Origin: Brachypodium distachyon
Taxonomy: Eukaryota; Streptophyta; Magnoliopsida; Poales; Poaceae
Length of the DNA: 64,000 bases
Assembly (NCBI RefSeq): GCF_000005505.3
Contig: NC_016133.3
Coordinates: forward strand, 41,443,237 to 41,507,236
Reading direction: 5' to 3'
The notes under the pieces were generated by a model. It did no database searches. It was not told the DNA's origin and saw only the letters and a list, made by a program, of their open reading frames with translations. Of this stretch, positions 10,406 through 21,520 are shown one piece after another (the first letter of the stretch is position 1; every line of letters starts with the position of its first letter). The position numbers were made by a program, and so were the translations under genes.

Positions 10406-11403
10406 TCTGATCCATGGAATCCATGGATCCAGCAACAATTTGCTGTGCCAGTCCGGCATGGGTGCTGCTGATGCGACCGGTTCAGTTCAATTCCCCGCTT
10501 TTAATCATCAATCAGTTGTTAATTAAATTTACTGTCGGCGCTAGCCAGCGTTCGATCTGGTGGCTGGTTTCGGACTTTTCGAATAAGAATTTTGGGAGCT
10601 GAAATCTAAGGGATGATGAGAAGGTCGTACAACTAGTGCCGACAATCACGGCGTGTGATGGGGGTGTCAGACTGTCAGTGTTTCATATACTTCTACTATT
10701 GATTTGAGATTCTTATATGCTCGAAATGTAATATTGATTGCGATTTCGACTTGATCACTCGTCGCTGGAATGTGCGTCTACTTGCCTATTCTGACCTTCA
10801 AGCCTTACCCACTGTCCCAGTGGGTAGATTTGGCCGAGGAGTACAAGGCAAGTTGCCCTGAGCAACTGTTTCTGTAGCCTGTAGGTGGACCAATTTTTAA
10901 CATCCCGAGAAAGGATTGCTTGGCGAGCCTGCTGCGACCTCCCCCTCGACAGTCAAGAACCAGGACAAGCGTGGAGGTAAAGGACTTAAATGACTAGTAC
11001 TCCACAATTGGCAGCGTCGGTAGCAGGGGCCAGAAGGAAATGAAAATGCACTGGTGGCATACGTGACTGTCACTAATTTCCAGTACCGATGCCAACGGCA
11101 GAATACACTCTGCCTGATTCTCCGCATTGACAAAGTAATCTCCACCACGCGCATGAAAGTGCGTTCGGTCAACAGTATGCCAATATTAAGGTTTGATGGC
11201 ACACTTTGTACTGCGCCGTGTATTTGGAAACGGAGGAAATAATGCGTACATGCATGCCCAATCTTGGAGCAGAACTGTCAGGGGAACACACCAGTAGTAT
11301 GGGGGTCGCAAAACACGCTTTTTCTCCTTTGATGGTGGAGATAGCGGAGAGAACCTCGTGCAAGGAAAACTTAGAGCGGAAACAAAATGTGCGTGCAAAA
11401 TTG
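10406..11403. other. Gene-free interval after OMT gene 3
   Basis: It contains the probable 3' UTR of gene 3 (up to roughly 10750) and then unremarkable AT-rich sequence. The short open frames on either strand show no recognisable domain. I see no RNA gene or clear transposon end here. Confidence 0.5.
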
Positions 11404-11529
11404 TATTCCTCCGTTCAACAAAAGATGTCTCAAGTTTATCAAATTTTGGATATATCTAGACATGACTTAGTGCATAGATGCATTTAAATTTGGTCAAAGT
11501 TGAAACATCCTTTGTTTGACGGAGGAGTA
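11404..11529. mobile_element. Stowaway MITE, family A copy 1
   Basis: TA-flanked 126-bp element with inverted ends TTCCTCCGTTCAACAAAAGA and TTTGTTTGACGGAGGAG. The interior carries TATCTAGACATGACTTAGTG, shared with the copies at 17973-18091 and 45512-45639, so the three form one family. Confidence 0.85.
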
Positions 11530-11570
11530 ATAGATTCACGGAGCTGACAGTGATCATAATTCATGACAAG

Positions 11571-11757
11571 TGGCGGACCCAGGTTTTCAATATTGGGGGT
11601 GAAAAATTGTGTATTTCCAATATTGGGTGGGACAAATACATTGCAATTTATTATTTTTTGATATTTTTATAATTTTTACTTATGATATAAAAGGATTTTC
11701 AAATTTATTGGGTGGGGCGGACCCCACCCAATTACCCGGCTGGGTCCGCCCCTTGTT
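11571..11757. mobile_element. Small TIR element with GGCGGACCCAG ends (hAT-like MITE)
   Basis: The left end reads AAGTGGCGGACCCAG and the right end CTGGGTCCGCCCCTT, a good inverted pair about 185 bp apart. The interior is AT-rich with paired TATTGGG motifs and no ORF. GTGGCGGACCC-type ends are typical of hAT-related MITEs. I could not define a clean 8-bp target duplication. Confidence 0.6.
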
Positions 11758-12131
11758 AGTATCATGTCAATCCGTTCATGTTTAGTAGGCCGCGAGCACG
11801 GTTGGTCACTAGCTTTTGCTGCTGATGGCAACGGAGGCGCACGTGTTGTTGTCTTGTCGACGGGCGGGCCGGCACGGGAGGAGGTAGGCACGGGCCGTGG
11901 GAGTTCTCCCGGCCCCAGCGGCTAGTCCTCACAGGCTCGCAGCCCACTATAATTCTAGCATGCGAGATTAGTTAAGGCCCACGGGAGGGGGGGAGGCATG
12001 TGTGGGCTGCCATGTGACTCTGGCCCTGCTGCCTGATCGAATCTCGGTCCTACGGGCCAACCCAACCGGTCACTACTTCTTTCGTTCAATTCCAACATAG
12101 CTTTGTTGAGTCAAATTTTTAGAGTTTGGTC

Positions 12132-12145
12132 AAGTTTGTGAAAAA
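12132..12145 (+). repeat. Left target-site duplication of the LINE
   Basis: AAGTTTGTGAAAAA occurs immediately before the first LINE codons and again at 17593-17606 just after its A-rich tail. It is a perfect 14-bp direct repeat, as made by target-primed reverse transcription. Confidence 0.85.
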
Positions 12146-12148
12146 GCT

Positions 12149-13465
12149 TTGGGCAAGCTGCTGTCCGAGAAGCCGACTTTCGCAGCGGGTCTGGCGCATT
12201 CGCTGGGTAGGATCTGGTGCCCTCTCCGTGGCGTTGAGTGCAAGGATCTAGGTGAGAATTTGTTTCTATTCACCTTTCATCAACCGGCCGGAAAAGGACG
12301 TGCCCTGGAGGACGGCCCCTGGAACTTTGAAAATGATCTGATTGTTATGGAAGACTTTGTGGCAAGCAAGATGATTGGTGAGTATGAATTCACACATGTG
12401 CCTATTTGGATCCGGGTGATAGGTATACCGTTGGGTTCGATGAGTAGACAGACGGGGGAGATGTTCGGGGATGAGGTTGGTGAAACTATTGATGTTGATG
12501 TTGGGGAGGATGATCACACTATTGGTCGTATCCTGAGTATCAAGGTGAAGCTGGACATTAGGAAACCACTCATGAGGGGTGTAACTATCAAAGGAGAAGA
12601 TGATGTGCAGGCTGAAGACCAGATGACTGTAGAGGGAAAGAAGAAGAAGAAGAAGAAGAAGAAGAAGAAAGATGATCGCTGGTGTGCCTTCACTTATGAG
12701 TACCTCCCTGAGTTCTGCTATACGTGTGGTGTTTTTGGCCATAAGAATGTGTCATGTGTGAAGAAACTGCAGCGGGGGGAGAATCAGCAATTTGGAAATT
12801 GGCTTCGGTTTACACCAGATCGAAAGCATAGTAACAGAGGTGATCGGTTTTCATGGAATGAGGGGAGGAACACGGGTGCGCCGAGATATACTCCACCTGG
12901 CCGCATGAATGGCTCGGGGAGTGACAGCTCGAATTGGAGGAGAGATAAATATGCTTTGCATGGGAATGGACAGGGAAGCACCGCTGCAGTTGTTCCACTG
13001 AAGCTGACTGGGGGGAGTGCTAATACTTTGGTTTCAACACAAAAGGAAAGTGCTAAAAAACACTTATTTAATGATGGTGTGGAAAAGGAGCCTGGGGAAA
13101 GGAATGAGAGTGCCTCGGTGCTTGCTGGTGGGGAAAAGGTAGCTGGGGATGTGTTTAGTACCATGCAGCCCATGCAAGAAAAAGAAGGAGACGTGGATGA
13201 TGGCTCGGTAGACACTGGGAAAGAACAGGTGCCGTTGGGAGATGCTAAAAAGAAGATTGGTACATATAAGAAAAAGCAGTGTCAGGAGCAATCGCAGAAC
13301 AATCCTGGGAAGGTTGGAGGAAGTTCTAGTAATAAAAGAGCTCGAGCTGATGAGTTTGATCTAGGGGGTGATGCAAAGAAAAAGAAAACGGATGTTGTGA
13401 TGTGTGAGGTGGAGAACACACCAAGTGACGCAGGGCTGCAGGAACAGCTCCGCGTGGATCAATGA
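12149..13465 (+). pseudogene. LINE ORF1 (DUF4283 plus CCHC zinc knuckle), truncated at its start
   Basis: Open frame of about 438 codons with no ATG at its left edge. The first codons (GKLLSEKPTFAAGLAHSLGRIW) already lie inside a DUF4283-type nucleic-acid-binding region. A zinc knuckle CYTCGVFGHKNVSC follows at roughly residues 191-204. Before it lies a run of lysines encoded by an expanded (AAG)n microsatellite at 12638-12669. The C-terminal third is low complexity and basic (KKKIGTYKKKQ). In LINEs this protein binds the element RNA. It overlaps the start of ORF2 by 4 bases (ATGA at 13462-13465), a translational coupling arrangement common in these elements. Confidence 0.85.
12638..12669 (+). 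repeat. (AAG)n microsatellite inside LINE ORF1
   Basis: About ten consecutive AAG units encode a lysine tract just upstream of the zinc knuckle. It keeps the reading frame. Confidence 0.85.
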
Positions 13466-16400
13466 AGATCATCGCTTGGAACTGCCAAGGGTTGGGGAAC
13501 ATGCCGGCAGTTCGAGGTCTTCTGGAATTACAGAAGAAGGAGGATCCCGACATCCTTTTCTTGTCCGAAACGAAATTGGATAGGAGGAGGATGGAAAAGT
13601 TCTGGAATATGCTTGGTTTGCAGGGAATGCTAGTTCGTGACTGTGAAGGGAGGAGTGGAGGGGTTGCTCTCTTTTGGCGGCGGAGTGTGGATGTTTCATT
13701 GAGATGGTTGGGAAGAGGGCACATCGATGTTGAGGTAACTGAAGAAGATGGTTTCAAGTGGAGACTCACAGGTGTTTATGGCAACCCGCACGCGCGAGAC
13801 AAGAAACTTACTTGGCGTCTTCTCCATACGCTTCACCAACAAACTGCATCCCTTGGGTGTGCATTGGTGATTTTAATGAGATCTTGTTCGCTCATGAAAA
13901 ACAGGGAGGGGCGGCTCGGCCCCAATCTTGTATGGATATGTTTAGGGATGCTCTTACGTTTTGTGGTTTGAAGGACTTTGGTTTTGATGGAGATGTTTTG
14001 ACTTGGCATAATAATAATAATCATGTTGATGGGTATATCCAGGAGAGACTAGACCGCGTGGTTGCGAATATGGCTTGGTGTACTCGTTTTGCCGACTACC
14101 GTGTGCGTAACATTGATCCGGAGCACTCGGATCATAGACCTGTTGTTCTCACGATGTAGGAGAGGGGTCGGCGAATGTGCAGTTCTTCAGGACATCACGT
14201 AAAGCGTTTTGAAGCACGGTGGCTACGGGAGGAGGATTGTGAATCAATCGTACAGAATGCCTAGGCAGTCTCAGAGACTCGGGGACAGACGTCCGCCAGC
14301 CAGGCTGCGGTCTATCTCACAGGATCTGCACCAGTGGAGCCGTAATGTTTTAGGTGACCTCTCCAAGAGAATAAATAAGTTGAAGGCCGAGTTAGAGGAG
14401 TGCAGAAGGAATGATATCTCAGCTAGGTCTATCCAGCGGGAACACGTCTTGCGGTTTAAGCTTGATCGTTTGAAAGACCAACATGATCTGCTTTGGAGGC
14501 AACGTGCACACGTCCATTGGCTAGAGAAGGGAGATAGAAACACTGCACTTTTCCACCGTGCAGCCTCTGAACGGAAGAAGCACAACAAAATTAAAAAATT
14601 GAAAACTGATGCTAGTGTGGAGGTGGAGGGGGAAGATGGCTTGAAGGTCGTCGTTTCTAATTATTTCTTTGACTTGTTTACCCCTGTAGCAGGTTTGGAG
14701 CTTAACCAGGCGATTGACTATATTGTTCCAAAGGTGTCTGAAGACATGAACTTGCTCCTTATGCCCCCTTCTCTACGGAGGATGTGAGGAAGGTGCTGGA
14801 CAGCATTGGCGACCTTAAAGCCCCTGGATCTGACGGGATGCCTGCGATTTTTTATAAACGTTTCTGGGGTACTATTGGTGAGACCATCGTGCATGAGGTT
14901 TTACATGTATTGCAGGGGGGGGCGAGTTACCAGAGGGATGGAATGAGACAATTGTTGTGCTTATCTCGAAGGTTCAGAACCCAGAACGAATGAAGGATCT
15001 ACGCCCTATTAGTCTCTCCAATGTGGTGTATAAACTTGTCTTGAAGGTGTTGGCTAACAGGCTCAAGTGCATTTTGGGTGAGTTAATATCTGAGAATCAG
15101 AGTGCTTTTGTGCCGGGACGTTTGATCTCGGATAATACTATTTTGGCATATGAGATGACACACTATATGAAAAGGAAAAGATCGGGTACAGCTTATGCCG
15201 CTTTAAAACTTGATATGAGCAATTGAATGGAATTTCTTACAGGGAGTTATGAGAAGAATGGGCTTTTGTGATGATTTTGTCAATCTGATTATGAAGTGTG
15301 TCACAACTGTCAGCTACCGTTTCCGTGTCAACGGTGACCTGACTGATCAGCTTTTCTCGGGTCGTGGGCTTCGTCAGGGCGATCCTATATCTCCGTATCT
15401 ATTTCTTCTGTGTGCGGAGGCACTGTCGGCAATGCTGGTGAATGCTGAAGTGACAGGTAGCACTAACGGTATTCGACTGTGCAATGAAGCTCCAGCTGTT
15501 AACCATCTCCTCTTTGCCGATGATTCACTGTTGCTGCTCGAAGCTAAGGAGGAGTCGGCCCAGGCCATCAACGCCATATTGCAGATGTATGAGCAAGGAT
15601 CGGGCCAAGTTATAAACAGAGACAAGTCTTCGATTTTGTTCAGCACGAACTGCCCGAGACATGTCCGGAATAACATCATGCAGATTTTGGGCCTCCGTGC
15701 TGAAACTGAGGGGGGGCAATACCTTGGATTGCCGACCTATTTCGGTCGCTCAAAAGCTGAGTGTTTCGGATATATAAAAGAGCGTGTTTGGAAGCGGATT
15801 CAGGGTTGGAAGGAGAGGAGTTTGTCGAGAGCAGGGAAAGAGATTATGATAAAAGCCGTTGCTCAAGCGATACCTACCTATGCCATGTCTTGCTTTGATT
15901 TAACAAAAGGATTGTGTGATGACATTAGTCAATTGGTGTGTCGATATTGGTGGGACCAGGATGACGATGAACACAAAATGCATTGGGTTGGCTGGGAGAA
16001 ACTTAAATTGCCAAAGCATGAAGGGGGTGTGGGGTTTAGAGACCTGCATTCTTTTAACATGGCGCTTTTAGCTAAGCAGGCTTGGCGCCTCCTCCAGGCA
16101 CCAGAGTCCCTTTGTGCAAGAGCGTTGCGGGCAAAATACTTCCCTCTTGGGAACATCATTGAAGCTGAACCACTGCCTGGCATGAGTTACATTTGGAGAA
16201 GCATCTTAAAGGGTGTTAACTTGGTGAGAGATGGTATCATTTTTCGGTGGGAAATGGTGAGCATATTAATATTTGGTTGGACTCGTGGATTCCTAATGGC
16301 TTATCGCGCCGGATTAGAGGCCAGAAGGGGAACTGCCTTCTTAATCAGGTTGTGGAGCTGATCGATCCGGCCACATGTACTTGGGACGAGGGCCTAATCC

Positions 16401-17508
16401 GGGACACTTTGCCGGAAGATGATGCTGAGATTGTTTTGAAAATCCCCGTCTATGAAGATACTGAAGATTTTCCTGCTTGGCATTTTAATACACGTGGGAT
16501 CTTTTCAGTTAAGTCTGCATATAAAGTCCATTTGTATGGTCGGTTGAGAGCAGATCGAGCTTCTTCTTCTCTGGATGGTGATGAGCTGTGGAAACCCAAA
16601 GTGTGGAAGGGGCTGTGGAGTCTGAATTGTCCACCGAAGACAAAACATTTCCTATGGAGGTTCAGCTTGAATTCTCATCCACTTCGAATGAATATTGCAA
16701 GAAGAGGGGTGGACCTTGACACCCGATGCGTTGTCTGTCATAAGTTTTTGAGGATGGTAATCACCTGTTCTTCCAGTGCAAACATGTGAAAGTTAGGTGG
16801 CGTGCTATGCAGCTTGAGGAAATTCATCTACAACCGAATGCTTGTGTTAATTCGATGGACGTGGTGGACTGCATCTTGAAGTTGAATAGGGAGGAGGCTG
16901 GGCTCGCAATGGCGTTCTTGTGGTGTTGGTGGACTGAGAGAAATAAATCAAATCGTGGTGAAGTGATGGCCTCCGTTGAGGAGTTTCAATTTAATGTGCA
17001 TCATCATGCTACTGAATGGAACAATGTTCTTCTGAAGGAAAAGCAACCGGCTATGTGTATGTCTCAATCCTGGCATCTTCCACCTGATGATTTTGTGAAG
17101 ATAAATTGTGATGGAGCTTTCCAGGCTGCTGCGGGCTGTGGGGGCTGGGGATGTATAACCAGAGACAGTTACGGGGATATCTGCTTTGCTGCAGCTGGTC
17201 GACTTGTTAGGACAGCTGATGCTCTGCAGGCTGAAACTGAAGCGGTCATCCGCACGAGTTTATACGCCGAGCAAATGGGTATGGGCAGGATTATCATTGA
17301 GACTGATTGCCAAAACCTCAAGTGTGCGCTCCCCACCGCCGACCACGATGCGGGTCCTCTTGGTGCTATGTTCAGAGAAGCGAAGTTTATTCTCCGGACT
17401 ACGTTTATTGATTTTAAGGTACTTTATGTTCCTAGAGTTTGTAATAAACCAGCGCATGTACTGGCTGCGATGGGATCGCGTAGTGCTACCTTTTGTGTGG
17501 CTTTATAA
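13462..17508 (+). pseudogene. LINE ORF2 (endonuclease, reverse transcriptase, RNase H), multiply frameshifted
   Basis: Segments in order: endonuclease/exonuclease start MKIIAWNCQGLGNMPAVRGL (13462-13971); endonuclease end with CIGDFNEILF and SDHRPVVL (13758-14159); a linker with HWLEKGDRNTALFHRAASER (14209-14787); reverse transcriptase blocks including LKAPGSDGMPAIFYKRFW, RPISLSNVVYKLVLKVLANRL and SAFVPGRLISDN (14784-15226); then RGLRQGDPISPYLF and the catalytic FADD with LLFADDSLLLL (15249-16361). A zf-RVT follows (16247-16789). Last is a C-terminal RNase H with KINCDGAF and ETEAV (16786-17508). Successive segments lie in different frames or are separated by stops, so no full protein can be made. 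Confidence 0.92.
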
Positions 17509-17843
17509 CTTACCTCCTGATGTATCCCGTCTGGTGACCAGCGATTTAGCCGCGTCTGCGAGTTAATAGGAATGTCCGCGCTCCTCTAAAAAAAGTTTGT
17601 GAAAAAAAATTACGATTCTAGATTAGTTTTATGAAATCCACATGATCTATTTTTACCGAAAGTCAATATTTTGAAAGTCTTAACGTCAATGCACTCTACA
17701 GATACCTAAAACTTGACTAAGTTTATAATATCGAAATATTACATGAACTTAACTAACTACTTTAAAATTGTAGATGTTGACAGTTTTTTTATAGATGTGA
17801 TCAAACTTTATTTTTTTCACTTAAGCCAAAGTTGACCGTCTTA

Positions 17844-17929
17844 TACTCACTTCGTCTGAAAATAAATGAATTGGATTTGTATAGATTGTTATACAAATCA
17901 AAGTCATTTATTTCCGAATGGATCGCGTA
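17844..17929. mobile_element. Degenerate short Stowaway MITE
   Basis: TA-bounded 86-bp hairpin. The arms AATAAATGAATTGGATTTGTATAG and the reverse of CAAATCAAAGTCATTTATTT pair closely. The terminal TACTCACTTCGTC / GGATCGCGTA ends are degraded. It resembles the better kept copy at 29531-29616. Confidence 0.6.
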
Positions 17930-17972
17930 TTCAGGAAGAGAGAGAATAGTTGAGAAAGATTGTATAAATAAC

Positions 17973-18091
17973 TAATTCTTCCGTCCAACAAAAAATGTCT
18001 CAAGTTTGTCAAAATTTGAATGTATCTAGACATGACTTAGTGTATAAATGCATTCAAATTTAGTCAAAATTGAAACTTGGATGGAGGAATA
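17973..18091. mobile_element. Stowaway MITE, family A copy 2
   Basis: Inverted ends ATTCTTCCGTCCAACAAAAA and TTGGATGGAGGAAT, with the family A interior TATCTAGACATGACTTAGTG. It lies less than 300 bp upstream of the WIP gene start. Confidence 0.8.
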
Positions 18092-18377
18092 TATTCTTTT
18101 ACCACAGTTGTATAAATAAAGTGTAATCTATATACGTGGGTTTTATTAATTAACAAAGTGCAAACCGGAGAAAAAGAGCATCGCCCTGATTGTATTTCCG
18201 TGGGCAAATCCCGTGTGTAAAGCTCCGGTTCCTGGAGAAAAATCCTCCGAACCCACCTCGCTCGTTTCTAGAAAGAACCATCACCTCCAGGCTCCAGCCG
18301 AGCCCAGCAGCAGCCATGTTCTCCGATCCCAGCGCCTCGTGCCTTCCGCCCAGCTCCGCGACGTGTCCACTCCTCTG

Positions 18378-21075
18378 ATGGCAGTCCACGCGGCCTACAT
18401 GGACGCCATGGCGAACGGCGCCGCCGAGTCATCCGCCGAGTCGCCGCCGCCGGCGGCGGATTCTCCGGTGGCCGCCAGCAGGGCCAAAGGCCGCGGGCTG
18501 CGTCGGTGGCGCCGCATCAAGCGAGAGCACTACAAGGAAGCGTCCCCTCCTACTGGTGGCGGCGCGGCTGACGACGACGACGCGTCGCAGCTCCACAAGC
18601 GCCGGCTGCCCCTCGGCGCCGACGCGCCGCCCAAGGGGAAGCACGAGCACGTGGCGGCTCACGTCGAGGGGGAGAGCTCCGCCGCCTCCGTCGAGTCCCG
18701 CTTCGTCCCGCTGGTCCCGGCCCCGGCGCCGGCGAAGCTGGACCCGGATCTCGCCACCGCCGGCTTCTCGGTCGGCGCGGGCGGCGCGGACTCCGACAAC
18801 AGCGAGGACCGGAGCAGCAAGTCGTCCACCGCCACCAGCGCCCCGCGCCACGACTTCACGCCCTCCCGCCGCGCCCCTGCCGCCTGGCCCGCCTCCCTGC
18901 ACGGCAAGAATCACCGCGCCATGCGCGCCCGAGCAAACCGGCTGCGTGTTTACCCTGCCGAGGCCGACAACTCGCCGTCCAGCGTTGATTCTGACCGCCG
19001 CAGCTCTAATGCCTTCAATGGCCGGAGACCAGGTGTCGGCAATGGCATTCACAAGGTTCTTTCCGATGGTGACGACCACAGTGATGAAGGGCAGCCGAAC
19101 TTGGAGGTGCGATCGATGGCTCGAGGTTACTGCAAGCAGAATGATGAGAGTAGTGTGGTAGGGAGATTGGTCCGGAGAAGTGGCTATTCTGTTGATGCTG
19201 ATGTTGAGGACACATTTGATGAGGGGAGTGTTGGGAAGGGTGAGAACGGATTAGGGATGAATTCCGGTGCTGATCCATATGCCGAATCCGTTTTGTTACT
19301 TCAGAGAACGCAGGAAGCTCTTGAGGATGGTATAGTTGAATTCTCACCCTGTTTATCTTAATTCACTAACCATTTATTAAGAGAAATATGATGCCATGCC
19401 AATTATATGCATAAACCAATGTTTTTTGCTGGCTCATTTTATCTTACGAAATTCCGTAAGAAGTTTAAGATCAAACTGCTATATGTGTCCTGATGCTTCC
19501 GCAATATAAGTCATGGTCCGGTTATTGTAGTTTTTTCTGCATGGTGTTGTTCATTTGGTTATCTGGAAAGGAATAAACTGTAGATGCATTATGCTGTTCA
19601 GTTACTAATGAAATGTTTGTATAAATAATGCTGCTAGGGAAATTGTGTTACTTCTGAGTTTTCTCAGATATTTGATTTATCTATTTAACTCATAAATGTG
19701 GTTCATTCAATAGTGCAACCTAGAAACATTTTTTTCAATATTGAAATTCAAATTAGCTTAAACATAATTTATAAAGTGGTTAAGATTTCAATTATGGCTG
19801 CAGTGGTTAATTATGGTTGGCATGATCAGCCATAGGTATTGCTCACCCTGTTGATGTACTCTGACATTCAGTTTGCGTCGTGCAATAAATTATCACATAT
19901 TTGATTTATCTATTTAACTCATAAATGTTGTTCATTCAATAGTGCAACCTAGGAACTTTTTGTTCTATATTGAAAGTCAAGTTAGCTTAAACATAATTTA
20001 TAAAGTGGTTAAGATTCAATTATTGCTGCAGTGGTTAATTATTGTTGACATGATCAGTCATAGGTATTGTTCACCCTGTTTTTTTGTTTTTTTGTTGAGA
20101 ATGTTACTTCTGAGTTACTTCTGAGTTGCTCCTTGTTCACCCTGTTGAAAATTCTGATGTACTGTGTCATTCAATATGCATCATGCAATAAATTATCAGT
20201 GGAGATATTGCTCCTTGTTCTATAAGCATAAATTAGTCGTCCGCTAACCATGCTTCGAACAACTGTTAATGGGCTTTTCTTGAAAAATCGTATTTTTCAT
20301 TTCCGACTCCGTGTCACTGCATTGGTTTGTGCTGACACCATCAGTACGATCACAATATTATTTACCATTTTGATGTTTTTGATTAAAATTACCTCTGCAG
20401 AAGGGCTTCTATGTTTACCATTGTTCTTATGTTGCAGAGATTCAAAACTTTACAATGGTTGGGAAAGAATCAAATGATGATTTTGATGTACAAGATGATG
20501 GATGGAGCAACTCGATCGACCTCAACGAACCTGTTGAAGAAGCAAGTAAAAAGATAAGGGATCTTGAGTCCAGGATGGAAGATGCATCAGCACTGATCAA
20601 GGAAAAGGATTCAAGGATACTTGAACTGGAAGCTCTTAGCAGGACGCGGGCATGGAGAAGTGCAATACAGAGTACCAACCTGCTGTTCCAGCCTGATCTT
20701 GATCAACTGCTCCAGGAAAAGATGGAAGCAGAGATTCAGTGCATCATCCTGACAAGAGCTGCTCAAACCTGGACACCCCTGGCCAAGGATCAAACAGCTC
20801 TCTACGAAGAGCAGAAATCTCTGCTTGGCGATTACAAGCAGCTTCAACTCAAACTACAGCATGCGGAGAACCGAGCAACGATACTAGGAGAGACGGTTGA
20901 GAAGCTGGAGGTGCAATGCAAAGAGCTGTCCGCGAGTTCAGAAATCTTGCAGCTCCAATCTAGAGCAAGTACCGTGTCGCTGTTTTGTTTCATCCAGTCT
21001 ATACTGCTGCTTATTGCCATAGGAACCTTTCTTGTCCGTCTCTTGTCGTCCTCGACCGAGGTTGTACCTACTTAA
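18378..21075 (+). CDS. WPP domain-interacting protein (WIP), plant KASH protein of the outer nuclear envelope
   Basis: Exons 18378-19329 and 20438-21075 join in phase (G|AG, Glu 318) to 529 aa. The N-terminal half is disordered, basic and Ser/Ala rich (KGRGLRRWRRIKREHYKEA). Exon 2 encodes a long coiled coil (about residues 345-490: KKIRDLESRMEDASALIKEKDSRI onward). A single C-terminal membrane segment follows (LFCFIQSILLLIAIGTFLV). The protein ends VVPT, the signature tail of plant KASH proteins that inserts into SUN domains in the perinuclear space. In Arabidopsis, WIPs bind RanGAP through its WPP domain and link the nuclear envelope to myosin via WIT; those roles are inferred here from family. 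The start is uncertain: in-frame ATGs lie at 18213, 18378, 18399 and 18408, and the last has the best Kozak context. It converges on the WD40 gene 445 bp away. Confidence 0.9.
19667..20199 (+). repeat. Tandem duplication inside the WIP intron
   Basis: A unit of about 230 bp (19667-19896: TTTGATTTATCTATTTAACT ... GTGCAATAAATTATCA) is followed directly by a diverged second copy (19897 onward). The second copy is stretched by an inserted T-rich and ACTTCTGAGTT-repeat segment before its GCAATAAATTATCAG end at about 20199. It is non-coding and within the single intron. Confidence 0.85.
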
Positions 21076-21520
21076 GCTTAGAAGAATATACCAGGTAATC
21101 CATGTGTAAACTTGCTTGTAAAAGTTTCCTCTTGAAATTCTGGCCTTTGAAAATTTTGTACCATAAACTCTATGTTTCTGGTTCTTCATAGACGTCAGAG
21201 TATCCATTATTTTCTGCGTAACTGAAATGCAACCTGTAAACTCGGTTGCTGGTTTTGACTTTTTATGAGAAGATATTAAGCAAGATCTAACGCCAAAACC
21301 AGCAATAAGGTTTAGACTGTTGCTGGTTTAGAAAAGAGATACTAGCATGCAAGAGTTCAGAGGCGTGTATGCGCAACAACATTGCAAAAGACAGGTTATC
21401 AGTTTGTTCGGCACAACTATGTGCTTTGGTTTCTTCAGAGTTCAGTGTAAGACCTACAGATATGTACATCCTTTCTACAACTAGCGATCTTGTTCTCACA
21501 GATCACCACCACTAGCTAAT

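Larger units (their letters stand above)
12146..17592 (+). mobile_element. Non-LTR retrotransposon (plant L1-type LINE), 5'-truncated and decayed
   Basis: A 5.4-kb LINE flanked by a perfect 14-bp TSD. ORF1 has a DUF4283-like region and a CCHC knuckle. ORF2 has endonuclease, reverse transcriptase, zf-RVT and RNase H parts but is broken into at least eight frame segments, so the copy is dead. ORF1 enters from the left boundary without an ATG, which shows 5' truncation by incomplete reverse transcription. The 3' end has only a short A tract before the TSD. The flanks (about 12075-12131 and 17607-17840) look like halves of an older DNA element that it split. Confidence 0.93.

Noticed and set aside
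9647..10459. Long antisense open frame over OMT gene 3 (and similar at 3127-3702 and 982-1446)
   Set aside because: It results from high GC3 in the sense gene, shows no domain, and lies opposite a well-supported coding exon.
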